Virus record (IMG/VR): IMGVR_UViG_3300033388_002089
Span: 1 to 21,422 of that record
DNA: 21,422 bases
Origin: a virus
Reading direction: 5' to 3' (one strand)
The notes under the pieces are model-generated. The model saw only the letters and a program-made list of their open reading frames with translations. It did not search any database and was not told the DNA's origin. Positions 11,580-19,777 of this stretch are shown here, piece after piece (the stretch's first letter is position 1; the number at the start of each line of letters is the position of its first letter). The position numbers and the translations under genes are program-made.

Positions 11580-11779
11580 ACTTCCGAATCATCCTGTTCA
11601 ACATGATAGCAGTGGGGATGGCCCTTCTGCTCACGGGCGTCATGCTCGTGAAGGACTTTCACATCATCGGAGCAATTGCTCTTTTTGCTGGCGGATTTTC
11701 CGCAGGGTTTTCTACGCTTGCGGCAATCAGTTTCAAGTATTCCGCGCACTACAATCCACGAGTGGAGGAAGAGAAATGA
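11576..11779 (+). CDS. Two-span membrane protein (67 aa)
   Basis: It starts in an ATGA overlap after GGGAGGCAAGG. Two hydrophobic segments (IILFNMIAVGMALLLTGVML and IIGAIALFAGGFSAGFSTLA) are separated by a short basic turn (VKDFH), and the cytoplasmic tail is acidic. It lies next to another membrane-anchored protein. Function unknown; holin-like roles cannot be excluded, but there is no lysin nearby. Confidence 0.65.
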   Translation: MNFRIILFNMIAVGMALLLTGVMLVKDFHIIGAIALFAGGFSAGFSTLAAISFKYSAHYNPRVEEEK

Positions 11780-12054
11780 ATTACGATCTGATCTTCATGG
11801 GCTTCGCGCTTGCCGCGAGCATCATCATGAACATCCTTCTCCTGGGCACCCATGCCAAGCTGAAGGAACTGGTGCAGTCGGGGCTCGACGCCGCTGCCAA
11901 GAACCGCTACTCCCGAGTCCCGCTGCGGATTCAGGACGTGCTCGACCTGGGGCTGCGGCCTCGTGGCACTGAGATCTGGGAGAATGGTGAGTTTCGCCAT
12001 CCCAAAGAATTCTTACGCAAACCGGGCGGGTTCCACCCTGCCAGGAAGAGGTAG
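11776..12054 (+). CDS. N-terminally anchored protein (92 aa), unknown
   Basis: It starts in an ATGA overlap after GTGGAGGAAGAGAA. One N-terminal hydrophobic helix (YDLIFMGFALAASIIMNILLL) is followed by a charged, soluble Arg-rich domain (LRIQDVLDLGLRPRGTE...). The anchor leaves the C-terminus in the cytoplasm or periplasm. It pairs with the preceding membrane gene. No family is recognised. Confidence 0.62.
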   Translation: MNYDLIFMGFALAASIIMNILLLGTHAKLKELVQSGLDAAAKNRYSRVPLRIQDVLDLGLRPRGTEIWENGEFRHPKEFLRKPGGFHPARKR

Positions 12055-12056
12055 TC

Positions 12057-12311
12057 ATGACTGACAAGAACACCACGCCCGAGCCGGAGGCCAAGCACGA
12101 GAACATTGAAGTGCCAGCCCAGGTGCTCTACGGTGTGTCCATCTTCCAGTGTGATGATGATCATCCGATCGTCCACGTCACTGGTGAGCCGGACCTGGGT
12201 CAGCTCCAACGCATCCTCGTGGTGGCACTGGCCAACATGCAGGCTGACATCATCGCGACCAAGGTGGTCCAGAAAATCGAGGCTTCCAAGAGCCGCATCA
12301 TCCAGCCGTAG
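12057..12311 (+). CDS. Small acidic protein (84 aa), unknown
   Basis: ATG 12057 follows GGAAGAGGTAGTC. The N-terminus is disordered and acidic (TDKNTTPEPEAKHEN), followed by a strand pair (AQVLYGVSIFQCDD) and an amphipathic helix (LQRILVVALANMQADIIATKVVQKIEASK). A soluble small phage protein; no motif is recognised. Confidence 0.62.
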   Translation: MTDKNTTPEPEAKHENIEVPAQVLYGVSIFQCDDDHPIVHVTGEPDLGQLQRILVVALANMQADIIATKVVQKIEASKSRIIQP

Positions 12312-12320
12312 GAGGTTGAC

Positions 12321-12725
12321 ATGCAGTCCGACATTCCTGTTGCCAATAGGCGACTGAACACTAGCACCCAGCGTGGCAAGGCAGCGGAGTTGCGTGCCAT
12401 GGCGTGGCTGATCGAGGCCGGGTACGAAGTATTCCAGCCTGCGTCCGATGACTCACGGGTGGACTTGGTCTACCGTCGCATCAACATGGACGGGGAGCAT
12501 GGCCCGTGGCTGAGCGCTCAGGTGAAGCGGGTCTACGACAAGAGCGGGCACCCGACCTGCAATCTGGTCCGGTCCAACGGTCAGCGCTACGGCAAGGATG
12601 ACGTGGACTACCTGTTCGCGGTGTCCGAAACCGAGATGCATGCCATCCCGTTCGCACTGGTGCACCAATACTCCAGGCTGAGGCTCACTAAGAAGTGGGA
12701 CTTGTTTGTGAAAGGACTGAGATGA
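12321..12725 (+). CDS. PD-(D/E)XK endonuclease (134 aa)
   Basis: A strong AGGAGG lies before ATG 12321. The fold signature is clear: an N-terminal helix with E23 (QRGKAAELRAMAWLI), a strand with D48 (SRVDLVY) and Q67-V-K69 (SAQVKRVY), i.e. E...D...QxK. This resembles the small PD-(D/E)XK endonuclease families (PDDEXK_5-like). It likely cuts branched or damaged DNA, or host DNA, during replication; the substrate cannot be read from sequence. It is the first gene of the replication block and joins the primase by ATGA. Confidence 0.78.
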   Translation: MQSDIPVANRRLNTSTQRGKAAELRAMAWLIEAGYEVFQPASDDSRVDLVYRRINMDGEHGPWLSAQVKRVYDKSGHPTCNLVRSNGQRYGKDDVDYLFAVSETEMHAIPFALVHQYSRLRLTKKWDLFVKGLR

Positions 12726-13579
12726 TACCCCGCACACTGGATGACTTCAAGGGCGTGTCCCGACAGAGTGGAGGACAGATCAACTTCCAAGACTGTCCGG
12801 TGTGCGGTTCCGATGGCTGGAAGATGTACGTGGACCCAGAGACAGGCAAGTGGTTCTGTCATGCTGGTGGGCATGGTGGCGGTGGTCAGATAGAGATCGG
12901 CCAGCCGTCCCATGTCTCCCAGGTGCAGAAGGGCTTGCTCGACATGCTGGACCCTCAACGTCACGTGGCTACGGTGAAGTGGCCGGAGGTGATCATGCCT
13001 CCGTTCCACAAGCTGAGCCACCAAGCACACACCTACCTGACTGCGCGTGGCGTGTCCGATCACATGATCAAGACGATGGGCATCGTTGAAGAGTACGACC
13101 GCTACCGTGTGCTCGTACCCTACTTCGATGACGAAGGCAAGCTGGTCTACTACGCTGGTCGCAGGTACTCCAACCACCTTGGCAACGGGCCCAAGTACAT
13201 GACCAGCTATGGCAAGCACCCCTTGTACGTGCCCCGGCGGCGGGTGCTCAACCTGAAGATCGTGCTGGTCGAGGGCATGTTCGACGCGATAGCGGTGGCG
13301 CAACACACTGAATGCATGGCAGTTGCAATGGGAGGGAAATCTCTTCCTAAATACCTCCGAAAGGACTTGACGAACCTCGTGAAAACTGTTAAACTAGAGG
13401 TAGGGATGAAACCTACGCTATACATAGCGCTGGACAGTGATGCAGCAGTGACTGCACTCACCATGCCCGACCGCTTACCCCCTATGCCCGTCCGCATGCT
13501 ACGCGTGGTGCTGATATCCAATGGGCATGACCCCGCTAGCCTGCCGCCCGAAGAACTAAGGAGCGCACTCAATGAGTAA
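12722..13579 (+). CDS. DNA primase, zinc finger plus Toprim (285 aa)
   Basis: ATG 12722 (AAAGGA 6 nt upstream, ATGA overlap) is better than the longer frame from 12695. The zinc site is C25-x2-C28 with a later C-x-H (KWFCHAGGH). The RNA polymerase core follows, with a Toprim domain: E184 in VLVEGMFDA and D238-x-D240 in ALDSDAA. It makes RNA primers for the lagging strand, working with the DnaB-like helicase at 18479. It is much shorter than DnaG, with no C-terminal helicase-binding domain, as in many phages. A possible internal promoter lies in its 3' part. Confidence 0.88.
   Translation: MIPRTLDDFKGVSRQSGGQINFQDCPVCGSDGWKMYVDPETGKWFCHAGGHGGGGQIEIGQPSHVSQVQKGLLDMLDPQRHVATVKWPEVIMPPFHKLSHQAHTYLTARGVSDHMIKTMGIVEEYDRYRVLVPYFDDEGKLVYYAGRRYSNHLGNGPKYMTSYGKHPLYVPRRRVLNLKIVLVEGMFDAIAVAQHTECMAVAMGGKSLPKYLRKDLTNLVKTVKLEVGMKPTLYIALDSDAAVTALTMPDRLPPMPVRMLRVVLISNGHDPASLPPEELRSALNE
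13367..13395 (+). promoter_or_regulatory. Possible internal promoter ahead of the DNA polymerase
   Basis: TTGACG (13367-13372), a 17-nt spacer and TAAACT (13390-13395) give 5/6 and 4/6 matches, in a stretch noticeably AT-richer than its surroundings and inside the primase gene. The predicted start would be about 170 nt upstream of the polymerase. The chance of a random match is real, and the sites also encode protein. Confidence 0.3.
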
Positions 13580-15938
13580 GAAGAAGGTCGCGGTGTTCGT
13601 ACTGGGTACGTTCGAACGTGACGCCGTGAAGAAGGGGGATGCCCTGACCTCACGGACTATCGAACTGCTGGAGAGGATCTCCAACCGGTGCGGCCTGGAC
13701 GTGGACCTCGTGTTCGTGTCCCAGGATGAACTGCAAGCCGGGAAGAACAAAGCTGGGATCGGTATCAAGGAGATCCGCAAGGAACGTCCCCGGGTGCTGA
13801 GTGAGATTGACGCAGCCAAACCTGACCTAGTATTCTGCTTCGGCCCGGTCGCCACGGCATGCCTGTGGGACAAGGGCAACACCGTCGAGAGTGAACTGCT
13901 CCGGCAGTCACATGACCCGCTGGACACTGGCCTCCCGGTGTTCGTCACCTACTCACTGGAGGCGCTGCGCTGGAAGGGCGGGCTGGCCCGGTGGCTGGAG
14001 ATGGACGTGGAGGCTGCGGTCAACGGGTACACCAAGACCGAGTGGGGAACCTACACTATCCTCCAGCCTGACACCTTTGAGTGGCGCAACTGCCCCGAGG
14101 AACTGCTGCTCAAGGACGGGGACGTGGTCGGCCTGGACCTAGAGACTTACCCGGGCCTCGACCCCAACGCCGATGATGCACGCATAAGGATGTGTGTTAT
14201 CTCCGACGAGGTGGGCCGGGCGTGGGTGATCCAGGCTGGACCTAACTCCGAGTTCCCAGCATGGGTGGCTGACTTGGCCGAGGATCCGGAGATCGCAAAG
14301 ACCGGAAGCAACATCGCCTTCGACTACCGATGGTTCCGCAGGTTTGGTATCCGCATGACCAACATGCACGACACCAGTACCCGCGAGCACATCATCGACG
14401 AATCAAATCCGAAGAAGGATCTCAAGTCACTGACCTTTAGGTATGTCCCGAAGCTAGGCGACTACTCCAAGGCGCACCGGGATCTAGTCCGCGAGCGTGG
14501 TGGCAATGACATGGGGTGGGCGAACGTCACTGACGCTGAGCAGTACGATTACTGCGGTGCGGATGGTGAGGCCAGCATCGGAACCTATTGGGGCCAGGAG
14601 AAACTGATCCATGCGAACAAGCTGGAGCGCCCCGTCCGGTTGATGACTGAGTTGTATCAGGTGCTGGCCGAGGTGATGCACCGAGGCATCCGGATTGACA
14701 TGCATACCGCTCATGAGTTGGACTACCTCTACAAGAAGAAGCTGGTTGTCCTTCGTGCCGCAGTCACTGAGGTACTAGGCCCCATCAACCTCAACAGTCC
14801 CACGCAGTTAGCCCGCGCCCTCAAGGAAGCGGTGCCTAACATCAAGCTGACCGAACGTGATTGGGTGTCGGCTATGGGAGACGATGACAGTGACCGGGCG
14901 GTCACCAAGCGCATGGTGCTGGAGCGGGAGGCGCACAAGCACCCGATCATTCCAGTGGTGCTGGAGTTCCGGAAGTACCGGACCCGACACTCGACGTTCA
15001 TCAAGGGTGTGCTGGAGAAGCATGGTGTCATGCACGCCGGTGGCTTCTACATCCACCCCAAGTACCGGACCGATGTGGTGGAGACATTCAGGCTGTCGAG
15101 CCAGCAACCCAACGGTCAAAATATTCCCCGTAAGGACAACGACGATCCTGTACTGACAGTCAAGAAGATGTACTGCTCCCGCTTCACGAACGGTAGCTTT
15201 ATGGAAGGGGATCAATCTCAGATCGAGATCCGTACGGCAGCGTGGCTGTCGCAGGACAAGAAGATGCTGGAGGCTATTGACTCCGGCGAGGATATCCATA
15301 CGGCCATGGCCAGCATCATGCTGAACAAGCCAGTGGATGATGTCACCGAGGAAGAGCGCCAGCTATGCAAGGCGCGGACGTTCCTCATCCTTTACGGTGG
15401 CGGTGCCAAGAAGCTAGGCCAGGACTTGAAGATGTCCCGGCGAGCAGCGCAGCGCCTGATCGACGATTACTTTGAGACGTTCACCGGGCTGCGGGACTAC
15501 ATCCAGCAGACCAAGAACCGAGTGAAGGTTGACCTTGAGGTCACCACACCTTTCGGGTTCACCCGTAAGTTTCAACGACCGGAGCGATGGGAATCCAGTG
15601 ATGGATACCGCATCGAACGGCAGGCTTTCAATACGATCGTGCAGTCAACCGCTGCATGTATCACCTACCTCGCGATGATCAAACTGGAAGAGAGCATGCG
15701 GGCCGCTGGCCTCAAGTCTCTGATGGTTGGTCAGGTGCATGACTCGATCTTGATCGACGTGTATCCAGGCGAGGAGGACCAATGCTCCTGGCTGATGAAG
15801 AGGACCATGGAGAGCGCGGGCGAACTGGCTCGCGAGTATGGCGTAGCGTTTGACGTTCCACTATCGTGTGACGTTGAACTTGGAACCACATGGGGTCAGC
15901 AAAAGAAGCTGATCTTTAACACTGGAGGAAATGCCTAA
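13572..15938 (+). CDS. Family A DNA polymerase with UDG-like N-terminal domain (788 aa)
   Basis: ATG 13572 follows AAGGAG and overlaps the primase by 8 nt. Residues about 1-165 resemble a uracil-DNA-glycosylase-type fold (GTFERDAVKKGDALTS..., DLVFCFGPVATACLW) but lack the catalytic PG-x-x-E. The 3'-5' exonuclease follows: D189-x-E191 (GLDLETYP), FDYRWF and YCGADGEAS. Polymerase motifs: motif A EGDQSQIEIR with D547; motif B R596...K600-x3-F604-x3-Y608; motif C QVHDSILID with H723-D724. F604 corresponds to E. coli Pol I F762. S725 replaces the usual Glu of motif C. Replicative polymerase; TAATG overlap with the SSB gene. Confidence 0.92.
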   Translation: MSKKKVAVFVLGTFERDAVKKGDALTSRTIELLERISNRCGLDVDLVFVSQDELQAGKNKAGIGIKEIRKERPRVLSEIDAAKPDLVFCFGPVATACLWDKGNTVESELLRQSHDPLDTGLPVFVTYSLEALRWKGGLARWLEMDVEAAVNGYTKTEWGTYTILQPDTFEWRNCPEELLLKDGDVVGLDLETYPGLDPNADDARIRMCVISDEVGRAWVIQAGPNSEFPAWVADLAEDPEIAKTGSNIAFDYRWFRRFGIRMTNMHDTSTREHIIDESNPKKDLKSLTFRYVPKLGDYSKAHRDLVRERGGNDMGWANVTDAEQYDYCGADGEASIGTYWGQEKLIHANKLERPVRLMTELYQVLAEVMHRGIRIDMHTAHELDYLYKKKLVVLRAAVTEVLGPINLNSPTQLARALKEAVPNIKLTERDWVSAMGDDDSDRAVTKRMVLEREAHKHPIIPVVLEFRKYRTRHSTFIKGVLEKHGVMHAGGFYIHPKYRTDVVETFRLSSQQPNGQNIPRKDNDDPVLTVKKMYCSRFTNGSFMEGDQSQIEIRTAAWLSQDKKMLEAIDSGEDIHTAMASIMLNKPVDDVTEEERQLCKARTFLILYGGGAKKLGQDLKMSRRAAQRLIDDYFETFTGLRDYIQQTKNRVKVDLEVTTPFGFTRKFQRPERWESSDGYRIERQAFNTIVQSTAACITYLAMIKLEESMRAAGLKSLMVGQVHDSILIDVYPGEEDQCSWLMKRTMESAGELAREYGVAFDVPLSCDVELGTTWGQQKKLIFNTGGNA

Positions 15939-16669
15939 TGGCTATCCGTCGAGGACACAAACTGTCCATCAAAGCAAACGTCAACACCACCCGTGTTGAT
16001 AGCATCTATCTGGACTTGAAAGAGGATGAGACCCGGCGCATCCGGTTCCTCCCCCCTAACCGTCCGGACGGTGCCCTGTTCACGAAGATCGTGAACCACT
16101 TTCGCCTCAAGACTGATGACGAGCCGCCTCGTGGCATGGCTGTCGCGTGCAACGATCACTTCAAGGAAGAAGAGTGCTACCTGTGCTCGCTGAGCAAGGT
16201 GCTCAAGAAGAACGGCGACAAGGCCGAGAAGAAGATTGGCGATGACATTCGTGCATCGGCCCGCTTCTATGCTCCGGTGCTCGTGGCTGAGAAAGAGGAC
16301 GATGGCACGTGGACCTACTACGGTCCCAAGCTGTTGGGTCTGCCCAAGACAGCGGTCGAAGATGTCAATGCCATCCTGCTCCAGCAGGACATGGCTGGCG
16401 ATGACTTCTTCTGTGATGCTGAGAAGGGTCAGGATGTTCTGATCACCCGTACCGGTACTGGCTTCAACACGAAGTACAAGGCCAGTGCCAGCGGTGCGAA
16501 GAACGTGCTCGACCTCATCTACCCTGACTGGGAAGAGAAGTTCATCGAGTCCGTGGACGAAGTTGTCGGACTGAACTTCCTGCCCGTCGAGGATCAACAG
16601 GCCGCTGCCCGCCGCACCTTCGGGGATGACCTCGATTGGGACGCGCTGGCTGAGGACTTCAACCTCTAA
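15938..16669 (+). CDS. gp32-like single-stranded DNA-binding protein (243 aa)
   Basis: It starts in a TAATG overlap after GGAGG. The layout matches T4 gp32: a basic N-terminus (AIRRGHKLSIKAN) for cooperative binding, an OB core with a zinc site (H54, C71, C80-x2-C83, close to the gp32 spacing), and an acidic, aromatic C-terminal tail (GDDLDWDALAEDFNL) that recruits replication partners. It coats ssDNA at forks and recombination intermediates. The gene is followed by a 158-nt structured gap, the only one inside the replication block. Confidence 0.85.
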   Translation: MAIRRGHKLSIKANVNTTRVDSIYLDLKEDETRRIRFLPPNRPDGALFTKIVNHFRLKTDDEPPRGMAVACNDHFKEEECYLCSLSKVLKKNGDKAEKKIGDDIRASARFYAPVLVAEKEDDGTWTYYGPKLLGLPKTAVEDVNAILLQQDMAGDDFFCDAEKGQDVLITRTGTGFNTKYKASASGAKNVLDLIYPDWEEKFIESVDEVVGLNFLPVEDQQAAARRTFGDDLDWDALAEDFNL

Positions 16670-16827
16670 GTTCGATGGTGACATCCCTGACTAGTCAGGG
16701 CGGGGTGTGGGTCGGGCAGGTAATACCTAGGACTGACACCGACAGTGTGATGTGGAGTACCACTAAGAGGATGGGCTGTGTCTACACAGCGAACAACCCC
16801 TGTCACCATTGATTGAAAGGACACAAT
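16670..16827 (+). promoter_or_regulatory. Structured intergenic leader in the replication block
   Basis: No gene is present. It contains the perfect 16-bp palindrome CCCTGACTAGTCAGGG (16685-16700), AGGTA-A-TACCT (16718-16728), and GCTGTGT-CT-ACACAGC (16775-16790, perfect 7-bp arms). AAAGGA precedes ATG 16828. No U-tract follows the hairpins, and no strong sigma70 promoter is visible. It could be an operator, an RNA processing or attenuation site, or a phage-specific promoter; this is inference. Confidence 0.5.
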
Positions 16828-17718
16828 ATGAAAGACCCTTGCCAGCAACTCTACGATAGCCTGGATGAAGAAGGGCTACACAGCGCACGCGAGCACACTA
16901 GCCCGCCGCAGCGCTTCCGCGCCAGCGAGGCGAACAACTGCGTTCGTCTGATCTGGCATCGACTGAAGGGTGATCGGCCAGCCCCGCGCAACGGGCGCTC
17001 GCTGATGTATGGCATCTGCGGTGACGTGGACCATGACCTGACCCGACAACTCTACAACGGACACGGTGTCAAGATCGGTGGCGTCACCTTCGACGATGAC
17101 AACCAGGGTGTCGAGCACATGTTCTACCGCAAGGATGTAGAAGTGGAGACTCCCCGGGGAACCACGACCGTGACGATCACTGCTCGTGCTGACGGTGAGC
17201 TTGAGACCCCGCAGGGCCCGGCTCTGCTAGAGGTCAAGGGCATGGGCTTCTACTACTACAAGTTCCTGAACGAAGCCTTCGAAAAGGGCGGGACTGAGGC
17301 AGTACTGGAGCGCCTCGCGGACAAGCACATGTCCTATCTCCGGCAGGTCATGATCACCATGTATCTGTCTGACCACAAACTCTGCTACCTCGTGGTGAAG
17401 GACCGGGCGTCAGGCACCATCGGCCTGCACAACAGCGACACTGGTGAGCGCACCGGTATCTACATCGCGTTCGATCAAGAGATGTTCGACGAGACCTTGC
17501 AGCGGTTCGCCTACGTCAACCACAAGCTGGTGGCTGGCGAGGCTCCGAAGCCGCAGCACACCCCTGGCTCCAACGAGTGTAGCTGGTGCGAGTACAAGTA
17601 CCGGTGCCACGACATGATGAAGCGAGAGAAGAAGGGCGAGACCCCTTTCATTATCTATCCCGGTCCCCAGATGGGCGGCTACGAGGATGGTAACCAATCG
17701 GGAGGCACCGATGTTTGA
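16828..17718 (+). CDS. Cas4/RecB-like Fe-S nuclease (296 aa)
   Basis: ATG 16828 follows AAAGGACACAAT; the longer frame from a TTG at 16813 is not needed. The PD-(D/E)XK core shows D122 (RADGELET) and E135-V-K137 (LLEVKGM), then a conserved QVMITMYL helix. Four cysteines for a 4Fe-4S cluster are present: C38 near the N-terminus and C251, C254, C260 near the C-terminus (CSWCEYKYRC), as in Cas4 and AddB. It probably degrades or resects DNA ends in phage recombination. No Cas genes or CRISPR arrays are nearby, so Cas4 refers only to fold. Confidence 0.85.
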   Translation: MKDPCQQLYDSLDEEGLHSAREHTSPPQRFRASEANNCVRLIWHRLKGDRPAPRNGRSLMYGICGDVDHDLTRQLYNGHGVKIGGVTFDDDNQGVEHMFYRKDVEVETPRGTTTVTITARADGELETPQGPALLEVKGMGFYYYKFLNEAFEKGGTEAVLERLADKHMSYLRQVMITMYLSDHKLCYLVVKDRASGTIGLHNSDTGERTGIYIAFDQEMFDETLQRFAYVNHKLVAGEAPKPQHTPGSNECSWCEYKYRCHDMMKREKKGETPFIIYPGPQMGGYEDGNQSGGTDV

Positions 17719-17926
17719 CCTGACCTTTGACCTGAAGGATGCGGTGCTCGCATACCTCAAGTCCCAGACCAACTACAACACTGCGGCTGTTGCCCGCATG
17801 GAGTACGAGACCAAGCTGCAAGAGCAGCGCCTTGAGGCGATGGAGAAGCTGAAGGAGACCTTGGCGGCTGGCAGCGGTGCCATCAACCTGGGTGACCTCT
17901 TGGATCCATCGGACGATGACTCATGA
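17711..17926 (+). CDS. Small coiled-coil protein (71 aa)
   Basis: ATG 17711 has GGGAGGCACCG upstream; the frame extends to 17687 but this start matches the site. The product has a helical core (AAVARMEYETKLQEQRLEAMEKLKETL) and an acidic tail (LLDPSDDDS) resembling the C-terminal tail of the SSB. It may interact with the nuclease or SSB; this is inference. It overlaps the kinase by ATGA. Confidence 0.65.
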   Translation: MFDLTFDLKDAVLAYLKSQTNYNTAAVARMEYETKLQEQRLEAMEKLKETLAAGSGAINLGDLLDPSDDDS

Positions 17927-18486
17927 AAGTCATTGGGGTCAGCGGCAAGATGCACAGTGGCAAGACCTATGTCACTGACCGACTGATCGACCGTGACCTG
18001 GGCAGGCGCTTGTCGTTTGCCGGGCCACTCAAGCGGGACATCCTCAACATGGGCTTCACGCAGAAGGACATCGACGAGAAACCTCCTTGGATGCGGAAGC
18101 TGATGCAGGTGTACGGGCAGGCGAAGCGTGCTGTCGATCCGGATCACTGGGTCAACCAGCTCATGCTTGACATCGCGGAGAAGTACCGCACCGAGCAGCT
18201 ACCCACCCTCTTCGGCAGTGCGGAGCGGGTCATCTTCATCGATGACATCCGCTTTGAGAACGAAGCCGATGCGATCATCAACCTGCGGGACCAGGGTATC
18301 GCTAGCCGTCTCATCCGGATGGAGCGCAAGGACTACGACCGTGATGACATCATCGGGTCCGATGACCTGAGCGAGATGGCTCTGGATTACTACCCCGACT
18401 TCGACATGACCTATCACGTCCCGAGCGGTGACTTGCAGGGACTGGTTTCTGTGGCTACTTCACTGGAGGACTGGTTGAATGGATGA
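17923..18486 (+). CDS. Deoxynucleoside monophosphate kinase (187 aa)
   Basis: The P-loop G8-KMHS-G13-K14-T15 opens the protein. The segment LMQVYGQAKRAVDPDHWVNQL and the RVIFIDDIRFENEADAI strand-loop are typical of phage dNMP kinases (T4 gp1 type). It phosphorylates dNMPs from degraded host DNA to dNDPs for phage DNA synthesis. The helicase start overlaps its end by 8 nt. Confidence 0.8.
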   Translation: MKVIGVSGKMHSGKTYVTDRLIDRDLGRRLSFAGPLKRDILNMGFTQKDIDEKPPWMRKLMQVYGQAKRAVDPDHWVNQLMLDIAEKYRTEQLPTLFGSAERVIFIDDIRFENEADAIINLRDQGIASRLIRMERKDYDRDDIIGSDDLSEMALDYYPDFDMTYHVPSGDLQGLVSVATSLEDWLNG

Positions 18487-19777
18487 ATTACAAGCCCAGG
18501 TGTTGCAGGCGCTCCTCACCAAAGCAGGTTGGGCGGAGTTCGGCATCATCATCACGCCCGACATCATCGGGAACACCAACGTCCGGACTCTTTACACTGC
18601 TATCTCTAGCATGCACCAGCGTACTCAGGGGGACATCACCCCTGACTCGCTGGGCATTGACGTGTCGGCCACCTTTAAAGGGGACAGGCTCGACGAACTT
18701 CTGGACCTGATCGAACTGGTAGAGAACACGAAGGCGGTGCCACATGACGCACTCCATCAATCCGCAAGACGATGGGCCCAGCGAGAGCTGCTCACCCAAG
18801 CGTCCAAGTATGTGGCTACGAATCTGGCATCGCCTGACCTCGACCCCCACGTTGCTCACCATCTATGTAGCCGCGCCGTGGATCTCGTTGAATCAGCGGG
18901 TGGCTCAGTCGTGGACCTCGACGACACTGGCTTACCAGGAACGACCGACGATAGGCCAGGTCTTTGTCCTCTTGGCATATCGCCTCAGCTTGATGCTAGC
19001 CTCGGTGGTGGCACTGCTGCTGGCGAGCTTGCAGTTCTTCTTGCTCCTCCCGCTCGTGGTAAGACCAGCTACTTGGTGGCGATCGGGGCGAAAGCCGCCC
19101 TCTCTGGTAGGCACGTACTCCACGTCACCCTCGAAATCTCAACCCGAAGAGTCGGGCGGCGATTCGATTCAGCGCTCACCGGGATCAAGAGTTCAGGACT
19201 TATCCAATCGGTCACAGCGGTTGCTGCGGCGAGGAAGCAGGTCAAGAAAGCGGGTGGCTCAGTCCACATCAAAGACTGGTCCTACGGAGACGTAGGCCCG
19301 AACGACATCCGAGGATTAGTGAAGGGTATGCGAGCGATGGGCCAGTCAGTGGACGTGGTGATCGTGGACTACTTGGAACTACTCCAACCCAACAAGGGAG
19401 ATAACTATCAGCGCCGTGAACAGCGGCACGTCTACGGTATGCTTGGCAAGCAGATGCGAGCCATGGCTGTGTGCCTGGACGTACCGGTGATTACTGCTTG
19501 GCAGGTCAACCGCGAGGGAAGTGACATGCACAACGTCGAGTTGCGGCACGTCTCTGAGTCGTGGGACATCATCAAGCACGCTGACCAGATCATCTCCATG
19601 AACCAGACGGACGCTGAGCGCGACGAACGCATCATGAGATTGCGTGTGCTCAAGCAAAGGGACAGTACGGATAGGTCAGTGTTCTACTTGCACTCTGACC
19701 TCGACCGCATGGTCATCCGAGACAGTTCAGACCCACGAGGTGACACCATTGATAAACCAACCCTTCACTCAGGATGA
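18479..19777 (+). CDS. DnaB-like replicative helicase (432 aa)
   Basis: A RecA-like core with Walker A APPARGKT (189-196), Walker B VVIVDYLELL (D297), ITAWQVNREG and a C-terminal RLRVLKQRDS motif identifies a hexameric DnaB-family helicase that unwinds the fork. Residues 1-100 form a helical N-terminal domain (VRTLYTAISSMHQ...), like the primase-interacting domain. It works with the separate primase at 12722. Its 3' end overlaps the HAD gene by 29 nt. Confidence 0.87.
   Translation: MDELQAQVLQALLTKAGWAEFGIIITPDIIGNTNVRTLYTAISSMHQRTQGDITPDSLGIDVSATFKGDRLDELLDLIELVENTKAVPHDALHQSARRWAQRELLTQASKYVATNLASPDLDPHVAHHLCSRAVDLVESAGGSVVDLDDTGLPGTTDDRPGLCPLGISPQLDASLGGGTAAGELAVLLAPPARGKTSYLVAIGAKAALSGRHVLHVTLEISTRRVGRRFDSALTGIKSSGLIQSVTAVAAARKQVKKAGGSVHIKDWSYGDVGPNDIRGLVKGMRAMGQSVDVVIVDYLELLQPNKGDNYQRREQRHVYGMLGKQMRAMAVCLDVPVITAWQVNREGSDMHNVELRHVSESWDIIKHADQIISMNQTDAERDERIMRLRVLKQRDSTDRSVFYLHSDLDRMVIRDSSDPRGDTIDKPTLHSG

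Noticed and set aside
16685-16700. Intrinsic terminator after the SSB gene
   Set aside because: The palindrome can form a hairpin, but GC-rich sequence rather than a U-tract follows.
16828-17718. CRISPR-associated Cas4 system
   Set aside because: Only the nuclease fold is Cas4-like; no other Cas gene or repeat array is present.
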